From DAOTUB01 sp034437455 (GTDB lineage: Bacteria > Chloroflexota > Anaerolineae > B4-G1), in the NCBI GenBank assembly GCA_034437455.1, contig DAOTUB010000347.1, forward strand, positions 1 through 22,487: DNA of 22,487 nucleotides, read 5' to 3'. The notes below the pieces were generated by a model. It was not told the origin of the DNA, searched no databases, and worked only from the letters and a program-made list of their open reading frames with translations. A program made the translations under genes and the position numbers. Below, piece by piece: positions 7,509 to 14,832 of the stretch (its first letter is position 1; each line of letters opens with the position of its first letter).

Positions 7509-8804
7509 ATGAACCAATTGGTCGTGCGTTCCAGCACGCGGCTGCGCGGACGGGTGCGCGTGCCAGGCGACAAATCCATCTCCCACCGGGCGCTGCTGCT
7601 CGGCGCGCTGGCCGAGGGGGATAGCCAGATCGGCGGCTTTCTCCCCTCCGGCGATTGCCTGGCGACCCTGGATTGTCTCCGAGCGCTGGGTGTCGAGACC
7701 GAAGCTCACGACCAAACCGCCCTGACCGTCCACGGATGCGGGCTGTATGGACTGCGAGCATCCACCGCACCGCTGAACTGCGTCCGTTCCGGCACGACGA
7801 TGCGCCTCCTGGCGGGCATCCTGGTGGGCCAGTCGTTTGCGAGCACGTTGACCGGCGACCCGCAGTTGCTCCGCCGTCCGATGCGCCGCATCATCGAGCC
7901 GCTCCGCCGGATGGGTGCCGAGATCGAGGATACCGACGGCTGCGCTCCGCTCACCATCCGCGGGCGGTCGCTGCGCGGCTACGATCACACCCTCCCTGTC
8001 GCCAGCGCCCAGGTCAAGAGCGCGCTGCTCCTCGCCGGGCTGTACGCCGACGGGCCGACCATCGTTCGCGAGCCGGGACCCGCCCGCGATCACACCGAGC
8101 GCATGCTCGCCGCGATGGGAGCAGACATCGAAATTTCTGGTCTCACCATCACCCTGTCTCCTTGTCCCCCTCTCTCCTTGTCTCCACTCTCCTTGAGCAT
8201 ACCCGGCGATATTTCCTCGGCGGCCTTTCCGCTGGTCGCGGCGACACTGGTGCCTGATTCAAGAGTCACCGTCGAGGGCGTGAGCGTCAACCCCACCCGC
8301 ACGGGCGTGCTGGACGTGCTGCGGGCGATGGGGGCCGATGTCGCGCTGGACAACGAGCGCGAGCAGGGGGGCGAGCCGGTGGCCAACGTGACGGTTCGTT
8401 CGTCGGATCTCGTGGGCGTGGAGGTCGGCGGCGACACGGTGGTGCGAGCGATCGACGAGTTCCCGGTGCTGGCCGTCGCCGCGACGCAGGCGCACGGCAC
8501 GACGCACGTGCGCGACGCCGCTGAGTTGCGCGTCAAGGAGACGGACCGTGTTGCCGCTATCGTCGCTGGACTGCGGGCGATGGGCGCGCACATCGACCCG
8601 CTGCCCGATGGGTTCATCATAGAGGGGCCGATCCCACTGCGCGGCGCGGCGGTGGACAGCCACGGCGATCACCGGCTGGCGATGGCTTTGGCTGTAGCAG
8701 GGTTGATCGCAGAGGGAGAAACCGTGATTAAGAATGCGGAATGTATTCCCGATTCCTTTCCCGGTTTCGTCGAATTGATGCGAGGCTTGGAAAAAGCACT
8801 GTGA
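7509..8804 (+). CDS. aroA: 3-phosphoshikimate 1-carboxyvinyltransferase (EPSP synthase)
   Basis: Sixth step of the shikimate pathway: joins PEP to shikimate-3-phosphate in the cytosol. Conserved signatures are PGDKSISHR (19-27, with K22 and R27), SGTTMRLLAG, RDHTERML, GDISSAAF, the catalytic IDEFPVLAVAA, ELRVKETDR and DSHGDHRLAMA. The 431-residue length is normal. The start ATG 7509 has AAGGA 8 nt upstream. The loop at residues about 215-230, just before PGDISSAAF, is built from a C/T-rich repeat and reads as Ser/Pro/Leu low complexity. All active-site motifs are intact, so the enzyme is expected to work. aroE lies two genes downstream in the same block. Confidence 0.97.
   Translation: MNQLVVRSSTRLRGRVRVPGDKSISHRALLLGALAEGDSQIGGFLPSGDCLATLDCLRALGVETEAHDQTALTVHGCGLYGLRASTAPLNCVRSGTTMRLLAGILVGQSFASTLTGDPQLLRRPMRRIIEPLRRMGAEIEDTDGCAPLTIRGRSLRGYDHTLPVASAQVKSALLLAGLYADGPTIVREPGPARDHTERMLAAMGADIEISGLTITLSPCPPLSLSPLSLSIPGDISSAAFPLVAATLVPDSRVTVEGVSVNPTRTGVLDVLRAMGADVALDNEREQGGEPVANVTVRSSDLVGVEVGGDTVVRAIDEFPVLAVAATQAHGTTHVRDAAELRVKETDRVAAIVAGLRAMGAHIDPLPDGFIIEGPIPLRGAAVDSHGDHRLAMALAVAGLIAEGETVIKNAECIPDSFPGFVELMRGLEKAL
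8157..8196 (+). repeat. C/T-rich short tandem repeat inside aroA
   Basis: The word TCTCCTTGTC occurs at 8157-8166 and 8173-8182, and TCTCCTTGA at 8188-8196. They are spaced 16 and 15 nt apart. The tract is read in frame as Ser/Pro/Leu-rich residues in a surface loop of AroA and leaves the frame intact. Confidence 0.7.
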
Positions 8805-9625
8805 CCGACAAGGTGATTGGCTACTACGATCAAGCATCGGAGCGGGAGTGGGAGCGCCTGGAGCAATTGTGGGTCGAATTCCACGTCAACCTGCACTTTA
8901 TCGACGCGCACCTCGCACCAGCCAGCCGCGCTCTGGACGTCGGGGCGGGGCCGGGCCGTTACGCCATCGAACTGGCGGAACGAGGGCACCAGGTCTATGT
9001 AGGCGATCTGACGCCGGAACAAGTGCGGCTGGCGCGGGAAAAGATCGAGGAAGCGGGCGTTCCCGCGCAGGTTGAAGCGATCGAGGTCTTGGATGTGCGA
9101 GATCTGCGCCATCTGGAGGACGCTGCCTTTGACGCCGTCCTCGCTCTGGGTCCGTTCTATCATCTCCAGACGCACGACGACAGGAAACGAGCCGCCGAGG
9201 AGATCGCGCGGCTGCTCAAGCCCGGCGGCGTTCTCTTTGCCGCGTTCATGCCCCGGCCTGCGTTCATGACGGTGGCCTTGCTGGAACCGGAACGCTGGTC
9301 GCCGCTCGACGACCCGGAACGTCTGGCGTCGCTATTTCAGAGCGGCATTTTCGATCACGCGGAGCCGGGACGCTTCACCGGGGCGTACTTTGCCCGCGTG
9401 GAGGAGATCAGTCCGCTGTTCGAGGCCGTGGGCATTCGAGAGATCAAGATCGTCGCTTCAGAGGGGATCGCGATGTGGCTATCCGGCGCGCATTGGGAGA
9501 GTATTCGGCAACGCGGCCCACGGGCATTCGATCAAATTCTGTCCCTGGTCATCGCGACCGCGGAAGATGCGAGCATTCTGGGGATGAGCACGCACGTGTT
9601 GTACGTCGGCAGGAAAACTCGATGA
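8801..9625 (+). CDS. Class I SAM-dependent methyltransferase
   Basis: A 274-residue Rossmann-fold methyltransferase with motif I ALDVGAGPGRYAIELAERG, an acidic residue at the end of strand 2 (VYVGDLT), FDAVLALGPFYHL, and LKPGGVLFAAF. The substrate cannot be inferred; the upstream YYDQ and the post-I motifs resemble small-molecule methyltransferases. GTG 8801 is chosen as start because it overlaps the aroA stop as GTGA. An in-frame ATG at 8741 would force a 60-nt overlap inside aroA and add residues unlike the family. The 3' end overlaps the next gene by ATGA. Confidence 0.88.
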   Translation: MTDKVIGYYDQASEREWERLEQLWVEFHVNLHFIDAHLAPASRALDVGAGPGRYAIELAERGHQVYVGDLTPEQVRLAREKIEEAGVPAQVEAIEVLDVRDLRHLEDAAFDAVLALGPFYHLQTHDDRKRAAEEIARLLKPGGVLFAAFMPRPAFMTVALLEPERWSPLDDPERLASLFQSGIFDHAEPGRFTGAYFARVEEISPLFEAVGIREIKIVASEGIAMWLSGAHWESIRQRGPRAFDQILSLVIATAEDASILGMSTHVLYVGRKTR

Positions 9626-10644
9626 GGCCAGATGCACCTGACTATCTCGCCCGGCTCGACGGCGCCGACGACGTGCTGTGGGAACCGCTGTGGCGGCTCC
9701 GCACGGAACTGCGCCCCGTCGAGCGCGCGCTGCTCATCTGCCTACCGATGCGACGGCTTCACTTTGTGCATCACGGCGGCGGATCTCGTCTCAGCACGCC
9801 GCACACCCACAGTCGTTTGCAGCACGTTCTGGGCGTCTTTGCGCTGGTGGCGCACTTTTGCCCCGACGACGATCTTCTTCGCGCGGCGGCACTGCTGCAC
9901 GACGTGGGACACATGCCTTTTTGTCACACGTTGGAGGGGCTTGACGGCGTCGATCATCATCGCTGGACTCGAGAGCGCGTCCTCTCGCCGCCGATCGCCG
10001 ACATTCTGACCCGACACGGCCTGGACCCTCAAGTTGTCCTGGCCCATATCAGCGGCGAACCGGCGAACCTCCTGCGCAACAAGGGCGGCATTCTGCACGC
10101 CGATCACCTCGATTGCTGGGTGCGCAGCGCGCAGGTGGGCGGCCTCTTGCCGCGACCGGCTCCCGAAATCCTGGCCCGGCTCCGTTTGCAGGGACCATAC
10201 CTCGACGCCGACGTCAAGACCGCCGAGCTGCTGGTTGACCTCATCGTGGCCGAGGCGCGCTTCTATTGCACCGCCGTCAACCTGGGGCCTAACATGATTC
10301 TGAAATATCTGGTGCAGCAGTTACTCGACGCGGGAGTGCTGACCACGAGTGATCTGGCTACGATGACCGACAGTATGGTCGAGCGCGCTCTATTTGAAAG
10401 CCCGATCACGGCAGAGGAGGCGCGGCGATTGTGGTATCAGCCACACGCGATCATCGCACACCGGCTCGGCGAGGAAGAACCGCCGCCTGGCGCTCACGTC
10501 GTGCAGATGGAGCATCTCTACCTGGCGATGCCGCTGGCGAACGGGCAGCTCATCACGCGAGTCTCGGCACGTGCAGAGAAGCTCGCGGCTGAAGCGCGGG
10601 AGTTGCACGGCGCGTACGCTGTGTACTGGAATGGCGATGATTGA
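9622..10644 (+). CDS. HD-domain phosphohydrolase (COG1078-like)
   Basis: A 340-residue metal-dependent hydrolase. The HD metal ligands are visible: H68 in SRLQHVLGV, H93-D94 in ALLHDVGH and a later Asp in HADHLD. The spacing and the motif GHMPFCHTLE resemble the SAMHD1/dGTPase-like COG1078 group, whose members act on nucleotides. The actual substrate is unknown. The start ATG 9622 overlaps the methyltransferase stop as ATGA. The frame is open upstream to 9475, but that part would lie inside the methyltransferase gene and does not look like protein. The C-terminus overlaps the start region of aroE. Confidence 0.85.
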   Translation: MRPDAPDYLARLDGADDVLWEPLWRLRTELRPVERALLICLPMRRLHFVHHGGGSRLSTPHTHSRLQHVLGVFALVAHFCPDDDLLRAAALLHDVGHMPFCHTLEGLDGVDHHRWTRERVLSPPIADILTRHGLDPQVVLAHISGEPANLLRNKGGILHADHLDCWVRSAQVGGLLPRPAPEILARLRLQGPYLDADVKTAELLVDLIVAEARFYCTAVNLGPNMILKYLVQQLLDAGVLTTSDLATMTDSMVERALFESPITAEEARRLWYQPHAIIAHRLGEEEPPPGAHVVQMEHLYLAMPLANGQLITRVSARAEKLAAEARELHGAYAVYWNGDD

Positions 10645-11509
10645 CGGACGCACGCAACTGGTCGGACTGATCGGCTGGCCGGTGGAGCACAGCCTCTCCC
10701 CGGTGATGCACAACGCCGCTTTCGACGCGCTAGGGCTGAACTGGCGCTACATCCCGCTGCCGGTGCCGCCGGGGCAGGTCAAAGTCGCCGTGCGCGGCCT
10801 GGCTGCGCTGGGCTTTCGCGGCGCGAACGTGACCGTGCCCCACAAGCAGGCGGTGGTGGGCACGCTCGATTCCGTTTCCCTCGACGCCAGGGAACTCGGG
10901 GCGGTCAACACGCTCGTCGTCAGTCGAAACGCGGATGGTGCGGCAGCCATAAGCGGATACAATACGGACGCTCAAGGCTTTGTCGGAGCGCTGCGAGAGG
11001 GCGGCTTTGAACCAGGGGATGGGGGCAGCGCCGTCGTCGTGGGAGCGGGTGGCGCGGCGCGAGCGGTGGTCTATGGACTGCTGCGATCGGGCATTGGGGA
11101 GATCGTGGTGCTCAACCGCACGCTGGAGCGAGCGCAGGCGCTCGTCGCCGCTCTGGGAGGCTCTCGCGCGCTGCCGCTCACACCAGAGACGCTGGTCGAA
11201 TCCGCCCGCGCTGCCGACCTGCTGGTCAACACGACGACGGTGGGGATATGGCCTCGCGTGGACGGTTCTGTGTGGCCCGACGGCGTGCCCCTAACGCCTC
11301 ACCTGACGGTGTTCGACCTGGTCTACAACCCGCTGGAGACGCGCCTCCTGCGGCAGGCCCGACAGTCAGGGGCACGCGGCATAGATGGATTGGGGATGCT
11401 CGTGCGGCAGGGGGCGCTGGCATTCGAGATGTGGACGAACCAGGGCTTGACATTGGATGAGATTGCCGAGCCGATGCGTGCGGCTTGCGAACGGGTGCTC
11501 AGAGAATAG
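10637..11509 (+). CDS. aroE: Shikimate dehydrogenase (NADP+)
   Basis: Reduces 3-dehydroshikimate to shikimate with NADPH. The N-terminal substrate domain has GLIGWPVEHSLSPVMHNAAF, VTVPHK with catalytic K70, and GYNTDAQG with D111. The Rossmann part has VVGAGGAARAVVYGL and NRTLERA, whose Arg is typical of NADP specificity. DLVYNPLETRLL and GLGMLVRQGALAFEMW complete it. Length 290 is normal. An alternative ATG lies 6 nt earlier at 10631. The start at 10637 gives the common MI-GRTQLVG N-terminus and sets a weak GGA 6 nt away. It overlaps the HD gene by 8 nt and is the last gene of the plus-strand block. Confidence 0.96.
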   Translation: MIDGRTQLVGLIGWPVEHSLSPVMHNAAFDALGLNWRYIPLPVPPGQVKVAVRGLAALGFRGANVTVPHKQAVVGTLDSVSLDARELGAVNTLVVSRNADGAAAISGYNTDAQGFVGALREGGFEPGDGGSAVVVGAGGAARAVVYGLLRSGIGEIVVLNRTLERAQALVAALGGSRALPLTPETLVESARAADLLVNTTTVGIWPRVDGSVWPDGVPLTPHLTVFDLVYNPLETRLLRQARQSGARGIDGLGMLVRQGALAFEMWTNQGLTLDEIAEPMRAACERVLRE

Positions 11510-11533
11510 CTAGGTAGCGCGAAAGAGGAAAAA

Positions 11534-11647
11534 ATGAAACTTCGACGTCCCTTTGTAGCAGCGGGCTATCACGGATCCTCCCCGATCCCCAGATCAGTCT
11601 CGATGACGACGCTGGCCTCGACGCTCTCTGGCGTCGAGGGATCGTGA
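11534..11647 (+). CDS. Possible 37-residue small ORF after aroE
   Basis: ATG 11534 has a good ribosome-binding site (AGAGGA, 11524-11529) 4 nt upstream and opens a 37-codon frame to TGA 11645-11647. The product starts MKLRRPFVAAGYHG and has no recognisable domain or membrane segment. It lies between the convergent ends of aroE and glpK and runs through the hairpin at 11617-11638. It could be a small protein, the remnant of a truncated gene, or chance. Only the ribosome-binding site argues for it. Confidence 0.2.
   Translation: MKLRRPFVAAGYHGSSPIPRSVSMTTLASTLSGVEGS
11617..11638. terminator. Hairpin between convergent aroE and glpK
   Basis: CTCGACGC (11617-11624) and GCGTCGAG (11631-11638) form a perfect 8-bp stem with a 6-nt loop, centred between the convergent 3' ends of the two gene blocks. 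No T-tract follows on either strand, so it is not a canonical intrinsic terminator. Its position suggests bidirectional transcript end protection or termination. Confidence 0.45.
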
Positions 11648-11648
11648 A

Positions 11649-13142
11649 TCACACCCATCCCCGGCTCCGCTCGATCGCCTTCGTCCACCCGGCGAGCGTC
11701 TCCTCCCGGCGGGCCTCGTCCCACTGCGGCTGGAAGACCCGGTCCACACCCCAGTTGGCCCGCAGTTCGTCCAGCCCCGACCACAGCCCGGTCGCCAGCC
11801 CTGCGGCGTAGGCCGCGCCCAACGCCGTCGTCTCGTGCACCACCGGGCGCACCACCTCCACGCCCAGGATGTCGGCCTGCAACTGCATCAGGAAATTATT
11901 GACCGTCGCGCCGCCGTCCACTTTGAGCGCGGTCAGTTCGATACCGGCGTCCGCCTGCATCGCCTCCAGCACGTCTCGCGTCTGGTAGCAGATCGATTCG
12001 AGCGTGGCGCGGACGACGTGGGCGCGGGTCACGTAGCGGGTGAGGCCCACGATGACGCCGCGGGCGTCCATGTCCCAGTAGGGGGCAAAGAGGCCCGAAA
12101 AGGCCGGGACAAAGTAGATGCCGCCCGCGTCCTCCACGCTCTGGGCGATCGCCTCCGTCTCGGCGGCGCTCTGGATGAGGCCCAGGTTGTCGCGCAGCCA
12201 TTGGATCGCCGCGCCGGTGATGGCGATGGAGCCTTCGAGCGCGTAGGTCGCGCCCGAAGGCAGGCCGTAGGCCACGGTGGTCAGCAGGCCGCTCTGCGAC
12301 GGGATCGGTTTGCCGCCGGTGTTGAGCAGCATAAAGCACCCAGTGCCGTAGGTGTTCTTCGCCTCGCCCACGTCGTAGCAGGTCTGCCCAAAGAGAGCCG
12401 CCTGCTGATCTCCCAGGTCGCCACAGACCGGCACAGCACCGCCCACCGGCCCGTTGAGTTGCGTCGTGCCGTAGAGGGCCGGGTCGGACGAGGGGCGGAT
12501 GGCGGGCAACATCCGGCGCGGGATCGCGAGCATCTCCAGCAGTTCGTCGTCCCAGTCGAGCGTGCGCAGATTCATCAGCATCGTGCGGGAGGCGTTGGTC
12601 ACGTCAGTGACGTGCGCTCCGCCGGTCAGGTTCCAGATGATCCAGGTATCGATGTTGCCAAAGATCGCCCCGCCCACCTCCGCCTTTTTCCGCAATCCGG
12701 GGACATTGTCGAGCAGCCATCTCAGCTTGGGGCCAGAAAAATAGGTGGCGACAGGCAGGCCGGTTTTCTCGCGCAAGACCGGCTCCAGCCCGGCGGCGAT
12801 GAGCTGCTGGCAAAGCTCTCGCGTGCGCGTATCCTGCCACACGACGGCGTTGCAGAGCGGCTCGCCGGTGGCGGGGTCCCAGACGACGGTCGTCTCCCGC
12901 TGGTTGGTGACGCCGATGCCGGCGAGCTCGGCTGGTTCGATCCCGCCTGCCGCCAGCGCGCCTTCGATGACGTGGCGAGTCCTTGTCCATATCTCGGCGG
13001 CGTCGTGCTCGACCCAACCGGGCTGAGGGTAAATCTGGGCGTGCTCCTCGTACATCGAACCGACCACCTGGCCCCGCCGGTCGAAAATCATAAAGCGGGT
13101 GCCGGTGGTGCCTTGATCCACGGCGGCTGCGTATTTCGTCAT
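11649..13142 (-). CDS. glpK: Glycerol kinase
   Basis: Phosphorylates glycerol to sn-glycerol-3-phosphate with ATP. The FGGY-kinase fold is complete: KYAAAVDQGTTGTRF at the N-terminus, GVTNQRETTVVWD, VVWQDTRT, FGNIDTWIIWNLTGG, GDLGDQQAALFGQ, KNTYGTGCFMLLNTG and a C-terminal KVDGGATVNNFLMQLQAD. Length 497 is normal. ATG 13142 is chosen because it overlaps the stop of the upstream MBL-fold gene as ATGA and begins the conserved N-terminus; the frame remains open far upstream but that part is non-coding shadow. No glycerol facilitator or glycerol-3-phosphate dehydrogenase gene is in the window. Confidence 0.97.
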   Translation of the reverse strand: MTKYAAAVDQGTTGTRFMIFDRRGQVVGSMYEEHAQIYPQPGWVEHDAAEIWTRTRHVIEGALAAGGIEPAELAGIGVTNQRETTVVWDPATGEPLCNAVVWQDTRTRELCQQLIAAGLEPVLREKTGLPVATYFSGPKLRWLLDNVPGLRKKAEVGGAIFGNIDTWIIWNLTGGAHVTDVTNASRTMLMNLRTLDWDDELLEMLAIPRRMLPAIRPSSDPALYGTTQLNGPVGGAVPVCGDLGDQQAALFGQTCYDVGEAKNTYGTGCFMLLNTGGKPIPSQSGLLTTVAYGLPSGATYALEGSIAITGAAIQWLRDNLGLIQSAAETEAIAQSVEDAGGIYFVPAFSGLFAPYWDMDARGVIVGLTRYVTRAHVVRATLESICYQTRDVLEAMQADAGIELTALKVDGGATVNNFLMQLQADILGVEVVRPVVHETTALGAAYAAGLATGLWSGLDELRANWGVDRVFQPQWDEARREETLAGWTKAIERSRGWV

Positions 13143-13837
13143 ACGGCTTTTCCTTCCTGCTCTCGCAGCATCGCGCGTACCTGCTCGGCCGCTCCGCCGA
13201 CGATGGGATCGCCGTGACCGGGGCACAGCACGTCGAAATCCAGGTCGACCAGGCGGCGGATGGAAGCAATGGCCCGCTCCATATCTTGGGTAAAGGGTTT
13301 GGGTGGAAGCCCTAACCGGTTGTCTCGACGGTTGATCGCGTCGCCCGAGATGAGCAAGCCCTCGGCTGGAACGTGCAGGGCGATGGATCCCGATGTGTGG
13401 CCCGGCGCGTGGACGACGGTCGCGCCGCCCAGCACGTCGAGCGTCTGGCCCTCTTCTATCAGTACATCTACCGGCACAGGCTCCGCGCGGAACACGAGCG
13501 ACATCACGCAAAAGATCAGCCGCATCACGATCCCGTGCGGCAGCGGCGGAGGCTGCTCACCGGCGATGAAGGGAGCGTCGTCCGGGTGAGCCAGCACGGT
13601 CGCCCCCGTCTGGCGCTTGAGTTCAGCCAGACCGCCCACGTGATCGATGTGATGGTGCGTGAGGAGAATGCGGGTCAAATCGGTCGGAGCGCGGCCCAGG
13701 CTCCGAGTATACTCCAGAATCGTTTCGGCGCTGCGAGGCATGCCGGTATCTACCAACGTCAACGTCTCGTCCAGCAGCAGATAGACGTTGGCGCCATCCA
13801 CGCCTGGAACGCGATGTACGTTTGAGATGATTTCCAT
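13139..13837 (-). CDS. MBL-fold metallo-hydrolase
   Basis: A 232-residue metallo-beta-lactamase-fold hydrolase, probably cytoplasmic with two zinc ions. The metal site reads THHHIDHVGG (H61, H63, D65, H66), then APGHTSGS, SGDAI and PGHGDP. The layout matches the glyoxalase II-like/general MBL group; substrate unknown. ATG 13837 is preferred over ATG 13867 because GGAGG lies 6 nt upstream of it and the family N-terminus starts there. The stop overlaps the glpK start by ATGA, so the two are likely translated together. Confidence 0.9.
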   Translation of the reverse strand: MEIISNVHRVPGVDGANVYLLLDETLTLVDTGMPRSAETILEYTRSLGRAPTDLTRILLTHHHIDHVGGLAELKRQTGATVLAHPDDAPFIAGEQPPPLPHGIVMRLIFCVMSLVFRAEPVPVDVLIEEGQTLDVLGGATVVHAPGHTSGSIALHVPAEGLLISGDAINRRDNRLGLPPKPFTQDMERAIASIRRLVDLDFDVLCPGHGDPIVGGAAEQVRAMLREQEGKAV

Positions 13838-13862
13838 GATTAACCTCCGTGAATGATCAAGC

Positions 13863-13975
13863 GTCATTTCGAGCGACCGCAGGGAGCCGAGAAATCTCGC
13901 GTTGGTGGGATTGGAGACCCTTCGACTCCACTACGCTCTCCTTCGGCAACCTCAGGACAGGCTGCTCAAGGTGAC
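13863..13975. repeat. Interspersed repeat (GTCATTTCGAGC type) between MBL and M48 genes
   Basis: Begins GTCATTTCGAGCG and ends near GGTGAC. Internal words include CCTTCGACTCC and CTCAGGACAGGCTGCT. The last differs by one base from CTCAGGACAAGCTGCT in the element at 19427-19593, so both belong to one family of small non-coding repeats. It fills almost the whole 151-nt gap between the two genes. No coding sequence or clear promoter is seen in it. Confidence 0.7.
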
Positions 13976-13988
13976 GAATTAGCACGAG

Positions 13989-14825
13989 CTATGTGTTCTC
14001 TACGTTTTGATCCATCCGTGTCCGCAGGCGCTGGTACTCGTTCGAGGCCGCGTAGCGGCGCAGTTTCTCGATACGTCGGACCATCATCGGATGGGTGGTC
14101 AGCGCCTCGCCCAGGCCAGACAGGGCGTGATCGTCCTCCGCCTCGATGCGCTGGAGCGTCCGCTCCAGGCCGGCCCGCGTGCGAGCGTCCTTCCCCGCCG
14201 CCAGCTTGACCAAGGCCGTGATCGCTTTGTGAGACTTGCCGCAGGCCAGCAGCCCGGCCCGGTCGGCCGAGTACTCGCACGCCCGATTCCACCACAGAAA
14301 GGCCATCGTCAGAATCGCCGAGGCCACAAACGGGCTGGGGATGCCGGCCATCCCTCCCACCAGCGAGTTGAGCCGGGTATGCCCCAGGCGCACGTGGCCC
14401 AGCTCGTGGCCCAGGATGAAGCGTATCTCGTCCGCGTCCATCACCTGCAGGAGCGGCGCGTGGAGCACCACGACCTTGGGCGACGAGAGGCCAAAGGTGT
14501 AGGCGTTCAGCCTGTTACCGGGCGCGACAAAGACGTGCACCAGGCCCGGCTGCAAGCGGTCCATGCTTTCGGCGGCGAGGGCGGCCAGGGCGGGCATGTC
14601 CTGCGGCGTGACCTGTCTGGCCCGCTCCATCAGCGACCGGTGGTGCGAGCGACTGAGCGCGTAGGAGAGCGCCACCATCGCCACGACGAACACGAAACTG
14701 AGGCAAACGGTCGCCGTGGCGGTCAGGGCGATGACGAAAAAGACCAGGAACAGCGTGAGCGCCAGGATAAGCCGCTCGTTGGTATAGCGATAGGCGGTCG
14801 TGTTGTAGGGTTTCCTTCTCCGCAC
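13989..14825 (-). CDS. M48 family membrane metalloprotease (HtpX-like)
   Basis: Zinc endopeptidase of the M48 family, likely involved in membrane-protein quality control. Two adjacent hydrophobic segments lie near the N-terminus (about residues 19-34 and 37-55). The zinc motif HELGH is at 140-144 and the third ligand E184 is in CEYSADRAG; a C-terminal THPMMVRRIEKLRRY matches family members (TH-P-RI). Start is uncertain. GTG 14825 lies just past the amidase stop (14833) and gives 278 residues with a normal N-terminus, whereas ATG 14894 or 14942 would overlap the amidase gene by 62 to 110 nt. Confidence 0.88.
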   Translation of the reverse strand: MRRRKPYNTTAYRYTNERLILALTLFLVFFVIALTATATVCLSFVFVVAMVALSYALSRSHHRSLMERARQVTPQDMPALAALAAESMDRLQPGLVHVFVAPGNRLNAYTFGLSSPKVVVLHAPLLQVMDADEIRFILGHELGHVRLGHTRLNSLVGGMAGIPSPFVASAILTMAFLWWNRACEYSADRAGLLACGKSHKAITALVKLAAGKDARTRAGLERTLQRIEAEDDHALSGLGEALTTHPMMVRRIEKLRRYAASNEYQRLRTRMDQNVENT

Positions 14826-14832
14826 ACGGATC

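Noticed and set aside
11835..13217. Long plus-strand open frame (460 codons) opposite glpK
   Set aside because: Its translation is His/Arg/Val-rich with no domain and mirrors codon bias of the glpK gene on the other strand, whose motifs are complete.
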